Below, in pieces: positions 48,199 to 56,688 of a stretch of DNA of 64,000 nt (the stretch's first letter is position 1; each line of letters opens with the position of its first letter). The stretch is taken from contig NZ_CP095075.1 of assembly GCF_022921115.1 (NCBI RefSeq), positions 4,042,001-4,106,000 on the forward strand. The letters are read 5' to 3'. Origin of the DNA: Halobacillus amylolyticus (GTDB taxonomy: Bacteria; Bacillota; Bacilli; Bacillales; Halobacillaceae). The position numbers and the translations under genes are program-made. The notes beneath the pieces are model-generated. The model searched no databases. It was not told where the DNA came from and saw only the letters and a program-made list of their open reading frames with translations.

Positions 48199-49467
48199 TT
48201 GGATATCTTAACAGATTTAGAAAAGCGTGGTTTAATTAATCAAATTACTGACGAAGAAGGATTAAGAAAGCATTTAAATGAAAAGCAAGTGACACTGTAC
48301 TGTGGGTTTGATCCGACCGGGGACAGTCTACACATCGGTCATCTAGTACCAGCGTTATTGTTGAAACGATTCCAGGAGGCTGGACATCGTCCAATCGCAC
48401 TTGTCGGTGGCGGTACGGGGATGATAGGAGATCCAAGCGGGCGGTCTACGGAGCGACAGCTTAATTCGGCTGAAGTGGTGCTTGGATACAGTGAAAAACT
48501 TAGCAATCAACTAGCTAAGCTGCTTAATTTTGATGAAGGTGAAAATGCTGCTGTCGCTAGAAACAATCATGAGTGGCTATCGCAAATGACAGTCATTGAT
48601 TTCTTGCGGGATACTGGAAAACACTTCGGCATAAATTACATGCTGGCTAAAGATTCTGTGGAGTCCCGGATCGAAAGCGGCATAAGTTTTACAGAATTCA
48701 GCTATATGATTTTACAAGCGCTCGATTTCCAACAGTTAAATGCGAAAGAAAGTTGTACCCTGCAAATTGGGGGCAGTGATCAGTGGGGCAATATTACCGC
48801 CGGTCTTGAATACATTCGTAGGTCAGCAGCTGGAGAGAAAGAAGTCGAAGCTTACGGGTTAACAATGCCGTTAATTACAAAAGCGGATGGTTCAAAATTT
48901 GGGAAAACTGCTGGCGGAGCGATTTGGCTAGATCCTGAGAAAACAACACCGTACGAGTTTTACCAGTTTTGGATTAATGCGGATGACCGTGATGTTATTC
49001 AATTCTTGAAGTACTTCACATTCTTGAGTCACGAAGATATTGCTGAACTTGAGAAGGAAGTGGAGGCCCAGCCAGAAAAACGGATGGCTCAACGACGTCT
49101 GGCTGAAGAAATGACTCGCCTTATCCATGACGAGGAGGCATTAAAACAAGCTGAACGAATTAGTGAAGCTTTATTTAGCGGAGATATTAAGGCTCTTTCA
49201 GGAAATGAGATAGAACAGGGCTTTAAAGATGTACCCGCCTATCATTCTGAAGAAAAACAACCAGCATTAATTGAACTATTGGTTACAGCTGGCATTTCTT
49301 CATCCAAACGCCAGGCGCGGGAAGATATTAATAATGGAGCGATCTATATAAATGGAGATAGAAATCAGGATTTAAAGCATATAATTAATGAAACGGATCG
49401 TATTGAAGATCAATTTACAATCATCCGCAGAGGTAAGAAGAAATACTTTTTAATTCGATATGTTTAA
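48199..49467 (+). CDS. tyrS: Tyrosyl-tRNA synthetase
   Basis: 422 residues from TTG 48199 (AAGGAGTG upstream); earlier codons are part of the leader terminator. Class Ic synthetase: HIGH at 45-48, GSDQWGNI in the tyrosine pocket, KFGKT as the KMSKS equivalent (near 234), and a C-terminal S4-like tRNA-binding domain (SSKRQAREDINNGAIYINGD). It charges tRNA-Tyr in the cytosol. It is controlled by the T-box leader upstream and convergent with rpsD. Confidence 0.96.
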   Translation: MDILTDLEKRGLINQITDEEGLRKHLNEKQVTLYCGFDPTGDSLHIGHLVPALLLKRFQEAGHRPIALVGGGTGMIGDPSGRSTERQLNSAEVVLGYSEKLSNQLAKLLNFDEGENAAVARNNHEWLSQMTVIDFLRDTGKHFGINYMLAKDSVESRIESGISFTEFSYMILQALDFQQLNAKESCTLQIGGSDQWGNITAGLEYIRRSAAGEKEVEAYGLTMPLITKADGSKFGKTAGGAIWLDPEKTTPYEFYQFWINADDRDVIQFLKYFTFLSHEDIAELEKEVEAQPEKRMAQRRLAEEMTRLIHDEEALKQAERISEALFSGDIKALSGNEIEQGFKDVPAYHSEEKQPALIELLVTAGISSSKRQAREDINNGAIYINGDRNQDLKHIINETDRIEDQFTIIRRGKKKYFLIRYV

Positions 49468-49472
49468 AAACA

Positions 49473-49502
49473 AAAGAGTCTCTTTCTGAGGCTCTTTTTG
49501 TC
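49473..49502 (+). terminator. Terminator after tyrS
   Basis: AAAGAGTCTC / GAGGCTCTTT hairpin followed by TTTG. Confidence 0.8.
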
Positions 49503-49545
49503 TTTAAGGATGAAGAGGAATTTCTAGCTTATAACCATTTCCTTC

Positions 49546-49583
49546 CACCTCAGGTCATCCAAATTTTGAATGACCTGAGGTGG
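49546..49583. repeat. Long inverted repeat between tyrS and rpsD
   Basis: CCACCTCAGGTCAT and ATGACCTGAGGTGG form a 14-bp perfect stem, extended by mismatched CCAAA/TTTGA. It has no T run. It sits between separate terminators of the two convergent genes, so it is not needed to explain either end. Confidence 0.75.
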
Positions 49584-49605
49584 GAATAATTTCCAATACC
49601 TTTCA

Positions 49606-49637
49606 AAATAAAAACCACCCTAGTTAAGGGTGGTTTC
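49606..49637 (-). terminator. Terminator after rpsD
   Basis: Minus-strand hairpin GAAACCACCC / GGGTGGTTTT followed by T run, 13 bases past the rpsD stop. Confidence 0.88.
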
Positions 49638-49649
49638 TTAAAGGAGCTA

Positions 49650-50252
49650 TTAACGAGAGTAGAACTCAACGATAAGAGCTTCGTTAATCTCAGCTGGAAG
49701 TTCAGAACGCTCAGGGTAACGAGAGTAAGTACCTTCTTGCTTGTCAGCATCGAACGTAAGATACTCTGGTACGAAGTTGTTCACTTCAACAGCTTCCTGT
49801 ACGATATCTAGGTTTTGTGATTTCTCACGAAGACCAATCACTTGACCTGGTGCTACGCGGTAAGATGGAATATCTACGCGTCCGCCATCAACAGTCACAT
49901 GACCGTGGTTAACTAGCTGACGAGCTTGTGGGCGCGTACGAGCTAGACCAAGACGGTAAACAAGGTTGTCTAAACGAGATTCAAGAAGAATCATGAAGTT
50001 CTCACCGTGAATCCCTTTCATGTTCCCGCCTTCTTCGAACATGCGACGGAATTGACGCTCAGTTAGGCCATACATGAAACGAAGCTTCTGCTTCTCTTGA
50101 AGCTGAAGTCCATATTCAGACTGTTTTCTACGTTGATTTGGACCATGCTGTCCAGGTGCGTAAGGACGTTTGTCTAGTTCCTTACCAGTTCCACTTAAAG
50201 AAATGCCATAACGACGTGATTTTTTCCAGGTTGATCCTGTATAACGTGCCAT
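49650..50252 (-). CDS. rpsD: 30S ribosomal protein S4
   Basis: 200 residues, full length, as in B. subtilis. [26 protein letters not shown] is the S4 N-terminus, and the S4 RNA-binding domain is at about 92-155 ([38 protein letters not shown]). It nucleates 16S rRNA folding and in Bacillus also represses its own mRNA. Binding site GAGGGGGAAAT precedes the ATG. The 5' leader is long and structured (see the separate feature). Confidence 0.97.
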   Translation of the reverse strand: MARYTGSTWKKSRRYGISLSGTGKELDKRPYAPGQHGPNQRRKQSEYGLQLQEKQKLRFMYGLTERQFRRMFEEGGNMKGIHGENFMILLESRLDNLVYRLGLARTRPQARQLVNHGHVTVDGGRVDIPSYRVAPGQVIGLREKSQNLDIVQEAVEVNNFVPEYLTFDADKQEGTYSRYPERSELPAEINEALIVEFYSR

Positions 50253-50460
50253 TGGTATTTCCCCCTCTTTATTTTATTTTGCATAAAATAAAAACAGTGT
50301 GTGTTCCTCATAACGCTGCACATTTTGTTTTCATGCACCATCGCTCCAGCAGCAGAGAGTTACGCGATGCACCTCATAAGGCGAGGAACAAAATGAAATC
50401 AGGCGCCGGATTCACATAGGCTGCCGTTTATTTTACACAAAGGCTATTATAATTTTTTTT
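50253..50460 (-). promoter_or_regulatory. Structured rpsD leader (S4 autoregulatory candidate)
   Basis: On the minus strand, the leader contains nested inverted repeats. GTTCCTC (50303-50309 on +) pairs with GAGGAAC near 50384, and inside it TGCACCATCG-type arms pair with CGCGATGCA. B. subtilis rpsD has a long autoregulated leader bound by S4, so this is the expected place for one. Structure seen; function inferred. The 50461-50614 remainder holds AT-rich divergent promoters. Confidence 0.6.
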
Positions 50461-50614
50461 TATGTATAAGTCAAGGTATGTTTTTATAAGGGACCTTTAG
50501 CTATGTTATTTTCATAAAAATGTTTAATTTTAACACTTACTTTAACAAAAAAGGTATAAAGTAATGGTATAATAGGCTTAAACATATGTGCTGTAAGGTG
50601 GGAGTGAAATAATA

Positions 50615-52510
50615 ATGAAACTGCAGGGGAAGGAAACAAATGGAGTACCATCCATTCAATCACGTTTATTAAATTTGTATTTCATGAGGACGGCTTTATC
50701 TTTTCAAAACTTTGTTACTGAATTAACAAATGAAATTCAAAACTTTTTGCAGGCAGATTTTGCTGCTTTCTACCTTTTAGATGAAGGGGAAGGAGATTAT
50801 TGTCTAGTTTCAACCACTAGTGAAAATCACAAGTTTCCGGAACGAATAAATACCACCGAAACAGGCGATCCGTGCCGCCTCCTTAGCAGTCATTATGTAA
50901 TAGCACGTTATAAGGCTCGTCCACTTGTATTACCATTAGGACCTAAAACAAGAAGGCTAGGCTATATTATGCTTCAACAGAGTCCATATACTAGAAGGAG
51001 CAGGGGCGAGCTTATAACCATAGCTTCTGAGGTCACTAAGTACTTAGTTAAAGCTGAGAGCTATTATACGGCTCATGATGAGAAGAAAAAATACGAGCTT
51101 TTATATAATATTACATCAAAGATACATTCCTCGATAGATATGGACGGTGTACTTAAAGAAGTTATTTCGACTCTAAGAAAAGTACACCCTGAGTACCACT
51201 ATTACTTATCGTTATCACAGAACCACAACGCAAGTCATGACTTACCTGTGAGAGAGTTGTCTTATGAAGGCGGTAATTCAAATAGAGCAAGCACAAGGGC
51301 TTATCTGACAGGTGAGTGGCAAGTTGAAGTGCGTACAAAAGAGAAACAATCTTATTTGTATGCACCTCTTAAGGGTAAACAAGGAGTGTATGGAGTGCTG
51401 CAAATTGTTGCACCAAGTTACCTGTTTTTCGCGAAGAAAGATATTGAATTGTTCGTTCAGATTGCAAATACAGCTGGTAACGCGTTAGAAAATGCTAGAT
51501 TATATCAGCATTCAAGAGAGCTAGTTAATGATTTGCAGCTAATTAACGAAACCGCCCATAAACTCAGTTCAAATATGCGTCTAACAGAGAAAATTACTTA
51601 TATGACATCACAGATTAGTGATTTTTGTAAGGCGGACGAAGTAGGTTTTCTTTCCTTTCATCAGCAACAATCAAATAAGTATTCGGTCTTAAAAGGCAGT
51701 ACGGCTTTTTTTAACAATCTTTCAGGTGAATCTCGGGACGTCATCTCGAAAATTGATCAGTTTGTTTTAGTTGAGAAAGAACCTGTTTTTATCGGTGACT
51801 TACGTACAAGGATTCATTCAGAGGTTGATTTTCCTTATAAATCGGTTATGGCCGTTCCAATGATAGATCATGAACAGTTAAACGGTCTTACAATAGTTCT
51901 TCATAGAGAACCCTACTTCTTTAGTTTCGAATCTTTTAAACTGCTTCAATCACTTGTGCATCATTCAACACTTGCTTTTGCCAATGCCATGCTAAGAGAA
52001 GAACTGGAGAAAACCGTTATCACCGACTACTTAACAAAACTTCACTCTAGAAACCATTTAGAAGAATGCGTCATCCGTCATCTGGAGTTAGACCAACAAG
52101 GGAGTTTCTTTTTATTTGACATTGATAACTTTAAACAAATCAATGATTCTTTTGGACACCAGACAGGAGATGAAGTCATTAAACAAGTTTCCGACGTTAT
52201 GAAGCAGGAAGTCGGAATAAACGGTTTGGCTGCTAGGTGGGGAGGCGAGGAACTAGCTATTTACATGCCGGGATTTATGCATGAAGAAGCCTTATTGCTC
52301 GCAGAGTCCATTCGGGGGAGAGTTGCCCATATGACAGAACCGCTCGTCACTGTCTCTTGTGGAATTTGTTCTTGGATCGACGAAAGCAAACCATCAGCGA
52401 AGTCTCTTGTTCAACAAGCTGATAAGGCTCTTTATCGGGCAAAAAAGTCAGGGAAGAATCAGATCTGTTCAGCCCCAGTTCAGGAACATGAAAGAACCGC
52501 TCCAAAATAA
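50615..52510 (+). CDS. dgcP: GAF-GGDEF diguanylate cyclase DgcP (YtrP)
   Basis: 631 residues, soluble. Two or three N-terminal GAF-like sensor domains (about 25-150, 155-300 and 310-455; NFVTELTNEIQNFLQADFAAFYLLDE starts the first) precede a GGDEF domain (about 465-620). The active-site signature reads GGEEL at 543-547, with metal-binding DIDNFKQIND upstream, so synthesis of c-di-GMP is expected. In B. subtilis DgcP is one of three active cyclases affecting motility; motPS and a chemoreceptor are also in this window. AAGGTGGGAG precedes ATG 50615. Confidence 0.92.
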   Translation: MKLQGKETNGVPSIQSRLLNLYFMRTALSFQNFVTELTNEIQNFLQADFAAFYLLDEGEGDYCLVSTTSENHKFPERINTTETGDPCRLLSSHYVIARYKARPLVLPLGPKTRRLGYIMLQQSPYTRRSRGELITIASEVTKYLVKAESYYTAHDEKKKYELLYNITSKIHSSIDMDGVLKEVISTLRKVHPEYHYYLSLSQNHNASHDLPVRELSYEGGNSNRASTRAYLTGEWQVEVRTKEKQSYLYAPLKGKQGVYGVLQIVAPSYLFFAKKDIELFVQIANTAGNALENARLYQHSRELVNDLQLINETAHKLSSNMRLTEKITYMTSQISDFCKADEVGFLSFHQQQSNKYSVLKGSTAFFNNLSGESRDVISKIDQFVLVEKEPVFIGDLRTRIHSEVDFPYKSVMAVPMIDHEQLNGLTIVLHREPYFFSFESFKLLQSLVHHSTLAFANAMLREELEKTVITDYLTKLHSRNHLEECVIRHLELDQQGSFFLFDIDNFKQINDSFGHQTGDEVIKQVSDVMKQEVGINGLAARWGGEELAIYMPGFMHEEALLLAESIRGRVAHMTEPLVTVSCGICSWIDESKPSAKSLVQQADKALYRAKKSGKNQICSAPVQEHERTAPK

Positions 52511-52527
52511 AGGGCGGTTCTTTCATG
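52487..52527. terminator. Bidirectional terminator dgcP / msrC-like gene
   Basis: CATGAAAGAACCGC / GCGGTTCTTTCATG hairpin overlapping the dgcP stop. Confidence 0.88.
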
Positions 52528-52550
52528 TTTAAAGTATAAAGACTTCATGA

Positions 52551-53030
52551 TTAAATATGCTTTTCTAATGTTTTAACAAAAAGGGATAGATGTTCTTCAT
52601 CCGCTTCATCAAAGCGACCTATAGAGGGACTGTCTATATCTAAAACCCCATAGATTTGCCCGTCTTTGAAAATCGGAACGACGAGTTCTGATTGGCTGGC
52701 TGAATCACAGGCAATATGACCTGGGAAGGCATTCACATCATGGACTCGTTGAGAAGTACCCTCCGAGACAGCTGTTCCGCAAACCCCTTTACCAGCGGGG
52801 ATACGTACACACGCTGGAAGACCTTGGAAAGGCCCTAAAACAAGTTCATTTTCCCTCCATACGTAAAAGCCTACCCAATTCACATCATCGAGAAATTGAT
52901 TTAATAACGACGATGCGTTTGAGAGATTCGCTATTTCGTCAGGTTCGCCATCAAGCAGGGCATCTAGTTGTTTGATGAGCATGTGATATTGATCTTCCTT
53001 CGTTCCTTTATAATGTGTGGATTGAAACAT
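52551..53030 (-). CDS. msrC: GAF-domain free methionine-(R)-sulfoxide reductase (YtsP)
   Basis: 159 residues, a single GAF domain. Three catalytic/resolving cysteines are C74, C84 and C108 in the fRMsr pattern (ACVRIP, GVCG, IACDS). The enzyme reduces free Met-R-sulfoxide with thioredoxin. The block VGFYVWRENELVLGPFQG is also typical. Binding site GGAGG precedes the ATG. It is divergent from refZ. Confidence 0.9.
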   Translation of the reverse strand: MFQSTHYKGTKEDQYHMLIKQLDALLDGEPDEIANLSNASSLLNQFLDDVNWVGFYVWRENELVLGPFQGLPACVRIPAGKGVCGTAVSEGTSQRVHDVNAFPGHIACDSASQSELVVPIFKDGQIYGVLDIDSPSIGRFDEADEEHLSLFVKTLEKHI

Positions 53031-53149
53031 AGTAAAGCCTCCTTAAGATTATTGTTCGACAGGATTCCTGCCGTCTTGTCGGTAATTGGTGTACGATTTT
53101 TAGAGGAAATTCATCGTTTGTAGGGAATTCCCTAGTAAGGAGGAATCCA

Positions 53150-53758
53150 ATGATGAACCGTCAAAATTCAACAAGACAAAAGGTGTTAGATGTCGCATGC
53201 CAATTATTTTACAGTCAAGGGTTCAGCGGGACATCCGTTCGAGATATCGCCAATCGTGCAAAGGTTAACGTATCATTGATTCATTACTACTTTAAAAGTA
53301 AACAAGGGCTGTTCGAATCACTAGCTATTCATTATTTTGAACCCTACCTTGAAATAATCGAACAAGAGGTTAATACAAATGCGGAACAAAATTTAGAATC
53401 ATTAGTGAAAAGAATTTTACATTATAAGCAGGAACATTATCAACTTTCTTGTTTGGTCAATCGAGAGTTAACATTAAATACAGTATTTGCCAGAGAAATG
53501 CTGGTAACCTATTTAGCTAAAGAAAACCATTTGCTCACAAAGCTTTTATTTAACAAAACGAACAAGCTTGAGATCACATATAGAGAAAAATTGTGCTTAG
53601 TCCAGCTTAAGGGGTTATTAAATGCACCGTTCGTTATGCCACTAGAATTTCAAGAGTCGCTGCACTCGGATACATCGATAGCTCATTTTATTGATGTGTA
53701 CAGTTCCCTTATGATGGATCGTAAAGCGTTAAAAGCAAAACGAGTCTTTAGCGTATGA
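53150..53758 (+). CDS. refZ: RefZ (YttP), TetR-family regulator of cell division
   Basis: 202 residues. TetR HTH at about 8-50 (RQKVLDVACQLFYSQGFSGTSVRDIANRAKVNVSLIHYYFKSKQGLF), then an all-helical dimerisation domain. B. subtilis RefZ binds oriC-proximal sites and inhibits FtsZ ring assembly near the poles during sporulation. ATG 53150 and 53153 both follow AAGGAGGA. The last 11 bases overlap the end of the convergent hisJ. Confidence 0.88.
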   Translation: MMNRQNSTRQKVLDVACQLFYSQGFSGTSVRDIANRAKVNVSLIHYYFKSKQGLFESLAIHYFEPYLEIIEQEVNTNAEQNLESLVKRILHYKQEHYQLSCLVNRELTLNTVFAREMLVTYLAKENHLLTKLLFNKTNKLEITYREKLCLVQLKGLLNAPFVMPLEFQESLHSDTSIAHFIDVYSSLMMDRKALKAKRVFSV

Positions 53759-54548
53759 GAGAAGAATCAAGTCCATCATAGTCCTGTGTGATTGCAGAGC
53801 TGCTGTGTGCATCTGAACCGTATATAAGTGGAATTCCCTTTGCAGAAGCCTTTCTAGCAATCTTTAGTGGTGGATAGGCTTCTTTGCAATGTTCTTTGTA
53901 CATCCCCGCTCCATTATAATCAAGTGTCATTGAACCTTCTTTCACATGGTCTAAAAAATCTATGGCCATCTGTTCCCATGCTACAGGCGGTTCATAAAGC
54001 TGCTGGAATTTCTTAATTAGTGTCATATGACCAATCCTGTTAGGCTTATGGACTCCTAGATCAGCTGAAATAGATTGAACTAAAACATCATAATATAACT
54101 GATACAAATTGTTCGGGCTGCCGCTTGCTGCCAGGGCTTCTCTGTATACAGATGCACTGTAATCAATACAGTACCAATCCTTCTTTATGGGTAAAAAATG
54201 AACAGATAGAATGCTGTCGTCAAGAAAGCGTCCGTATTCATCTAAAAAAAGCTTCGTTTCCTCCTCAAAGCCTGAAATATAATCAACCTCGAGCCCGACC
54301 TTAACCTCAATGTCAGATTCGTAAGTTTTCTTCACATTTCTCACATTATTTATATAAGCTTCGAGAAGCCGTGGGTTCATCCCACTATCCTTGGTTGGTA
54401 CAGGATCATTAAAGGATGGGGGCAAGGGGGCGTGCTCAGTAAATGTCATAGATGTATATCCAGTTTTAATTGCTTGTTCCACGTAAGATTCAAGGGAGTC
54501 AGAAGTCCCGTGTGGACAGTAAGGCGAATGAATATGACCGTCAATCAT
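53748..54548 (-). CDS. hisJ: Histidinol-phosphatase HisJ (PHP family)
   Basis: 266 residues from ATG 54548 (AAGGAGAGG upstream), matching B. subtilis HisJ/YtvP in length. PHP-type metal sites: H5 and H7 in GHIHSPYCPHG, E-H in TEHAPLP, GLEVDY, H in VHFLP and GSDAHSS at the end. It dephosphorylates L-histidinol phosphate in histidine synthesis; the other his genes are not here. It converges on and overlaps refZ by 11 bases. Confidence 0.93.
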   Translation of the reverse strand: MIDGHIHSPYCPHGTSDSLESYVEQAIKTGYTSMTFTEHAPLPPSFNDPVPTKDSGMNPRLLEAYINNVRNVKKTYESDIEVKVGLEVDYISGFEEETKLFLDEYGRFLDDSILSVHFLPIKKDWYCIDYSASVYREALAASGSPNNLYQLYYDVLVQSISADLGVHKPNRIGHMTLIKKFQQLYEPPVAWEQMAIDFLDHVKEGSMTLDYNGAGMYKEHCKEAYPPLKIARKASAKGIPLIYGSDAHSSSAITQDYDGLDSSLIR

Positions 54549-54705
54549 ATGTTTACTCTTCCTCTCCTTTGCATTAATTGTCAATATGTTAATAAATTTG
54601 AAATATTTTAGCCAAAATGATTATATCCATGGTATCATAAGAGATAACTAATTTTTAATAAAAACGTAAAGATCTGCGAACGTGTATTTTGTAAGGAGGC
54701 TGTTT

Positions 54706-56397
54706 ATGAGGTACTTCATTGGGGGCATTTTAGTACTGATCGCACTGATCATCTTCGGATTGATCTGGCGAAAGAAAGTATATGATGAAGTCGACCGTTT
54801 AGAGGGATGGAAGATGGACATCATGAATCGTAATGTAACAGAAGAATTATCCCGTGTAAAAGCATTAAATCTCTCTGGTCAAACTCAGGAGCGGTTTGAA
54901 ACGTGGCGTAGTCGCTGGGATGAGATTTTAACTAGAGAACTTCCCGATCTAGAAGAAGACCTGTTTGATGCTGAAGAAGCAGCTGATCGTTATCGGATGA
55001 AACGTGTAAGAAAAGTGCTGAATCACACGGAGAAAAAGCTGCAAGCTGTTGAGCAAGATATAGAAGAAATGTTTAATGAGTTAGAAGTGCTGTTAGATTC
55101 GGAGAAAAGCAGTCGCTTAGAAATTGAAGCTTTAGCTCCTGACTTAAAAGAATTGAAGAAGAAGCTCATACATAACCGGCATCAATACGGTAAGGCTGTT
55201 CGATTGTTTGAATCTAGAGCTGAAGAGCTGGAAAGTGACCTAGATAAGTATGAGGAAAAAGTTGAGCAGGGAAATTATTTGGAAGCAAATGATCTTGTTC
55301 AGTCGGTCCGCGATAAACTTGTTCTTTTATCTGAAGAAGCAGCGTCCTTCCCGGAGCATTTAAAGAAAACTCAAACCGAACTTCCTGAACAGTTATCAGA
55401 GCTGCTGGCTGGTATGCGAGATATGGACGAGGAAGGCTACCGTGTTTCACACCTTGGTTTTATACCAGAAATAGAGAATTATCAGGAACAACTGAAAAAA
55501 AGTGTGGAATCTCTGGAGAAAGGTGATCAAGAAGGCGTTCAAGCGCTGATAGAGGAAATCGATACACGAATTCAGGAAATTTATCAAACACTCGAACAAG
55601 AAGCTCTTGCTAACACATTTGTTGAGAAACAGCGTCCCTCCTTCCAGGCATCTCTTGAAGAGTTGGATACGTTGTTACAAGAGACAAACCGAGAGTTAGA
55701 CGACTTACAGGTGACCTATCAAATGGAGTCTGATGATCTAGAAACCCACCGTACAATAGATCAATCCATGACACTTCTAAAGAAAAAGTACCTAAACTTT
55801 GAAAAAAAACGTGAAGATGGGGAAACTTCTTTTTCAGAGCTTCGGGTTGAGCTTGAGGAATTTAAAGAACAGCTAGGCGAGCTTAATGTTAAGCACAAGA
55901 GCTTTAACGAACGGGTGCAAACCCTTCGTAAAGATGAGCTTGAAGCTAAAAATAAGTTAGCTGAAATGGAACAGTTGATTCTTGACACTCATCGACGGTT
56001 GAAAAGAAGTAATCTACCTGGCATTCCTGTCTATTTTTTCGAGGAAATGCAAAAAGCCGGTGAAGATATTGATCATGTGTTTCAAAGCCTCGAATTACAG
56101 CCGTTGGACATGGTGGAAGTGAATGATAAGCTTGGAGCAGCAATCGAACATACACAGGCGGTTAATCAAGATGCCGAAGTTCTTATTAAAAAGGCCCATC
56201 TAGTTGAGCGTCTCATTCAATATGGAAACCGCTATCGCAGTAAGTATCCTTTATTAGCTGCAGAACTGCTTGAAGCTGAAAATGATTTCAGATCTTACCG
56301 TTACGAGGAAGCTTTAGAAAAAGCTAGTTCAGCAATAAAGGAAGTTGATCCAGATGCATTCAGCCGCATTGAAGAAGGAGAACAAGTACCTGTTTAG
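54706..56397 (+). CDS. ezrA: Septation ring formation regulator EzrA
   Basis: 563 residues from ATG 54706 (AAGGAGG at 54693-54699), as in B. subtilis (562). One N-terminal transmembrane helix (about 3-20, YFIGGILVLIALIIFGLIW), then an extended cytosolic array of spectrin-like coiled coils rich in E, L and K. EzrA keeps FtsZ rings from forming in the wrong place and helps recruit PBP1 to the septum. RefZ, nearby, also acts on FtsZ. It ends before a strong terminator. Confidence 0.95.
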   Translation: MRYFIGGILVLIALIIFGLIWRKKVYDEVDRLEGWKMDIMNRNVTEELSRVKALNLSGQTQERFETWRSRWDEILTRELPDLEEDLFDAEEAADRYRMKRVRKVLNHTEKKLQAVEQDIEEMFNELEVLLDSEKSSRLEIEALAPDLKELKKKLIHNRHQYGKAVRLFESRAEELESDLDKYEEKVEQGNYLEANDLVQSVRDKLVLLSEEAASFPEHLKKTQTELPEQLSELLAGMRDMDEEGYRVSHLGFIPEIENYQEQLKKSVESLEKGDQEGVQALIEEIDTRIQEIYQTLEQEALANTFVEKQRPSFQASLEELDTLLQETNRELDDLQVTYQMESDDLETHRTIDQSMTLLKKKYLNFEKKREDGETSFSELRVELEEFKEQLGELNVKHKSFNERVQTLRKDELEAKNKLAEMEQLILDTHRRLKRSNLPGIPVYFFEEMQKAGEDIDHVFQSLELQPLDMVEVNDKLGAAIEHTQAVNQDAEVLIKKAHLVERLIQYGNRYRSKYPLLAAELLEAENDFRSYRYEEALEKASSAIKEVDPDAFSRIEEGEQVPV

Positions 56398-56576
56398 GAA
56401 GTTTAACAGTTGATCGTTAACGGAAGAAATGGGTAAGACTGAAGGCCTTACAAAGAAACCATAAATGGAGACGCACGTGATAATGGGAAATTGGGCTGAA
56501 GATATGAGGGAAGGTGGAAAGCTACGCATTGACACTCTCCTTCACACACAAAATCTAAATTAGATCGATTTGCATT

Positions 56577-56612
56577 AAGCTAGCATCTAACAAGGATGCT
56601 AGCTTTATTTAT
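56577..56612 (+). terminator. Terminator after ezrA
   Basis: AAGCTAGCATC / GATGCTAGCTT hairpin followed by TTATTT. About 180 bases lie between the ezrA stop and this hairpin, with no gene seen in them. Confidence 0.88.
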
Positions 56613-56688
56613 GAGTGCAAATATTTATTTCCGGAGCATGTTATGATAGTATAATGGACTGCCAACGTAGAAAAGGGGTGCCACCGAA

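Noticed and set aside
53050-53080. Inverted repeat GACAGGATTCCTGCCGTC as a RefZ operator
   Set aside because: The palindrome is short and imperfect, and I cannot match it reliably to the known RefZ-binding motif.
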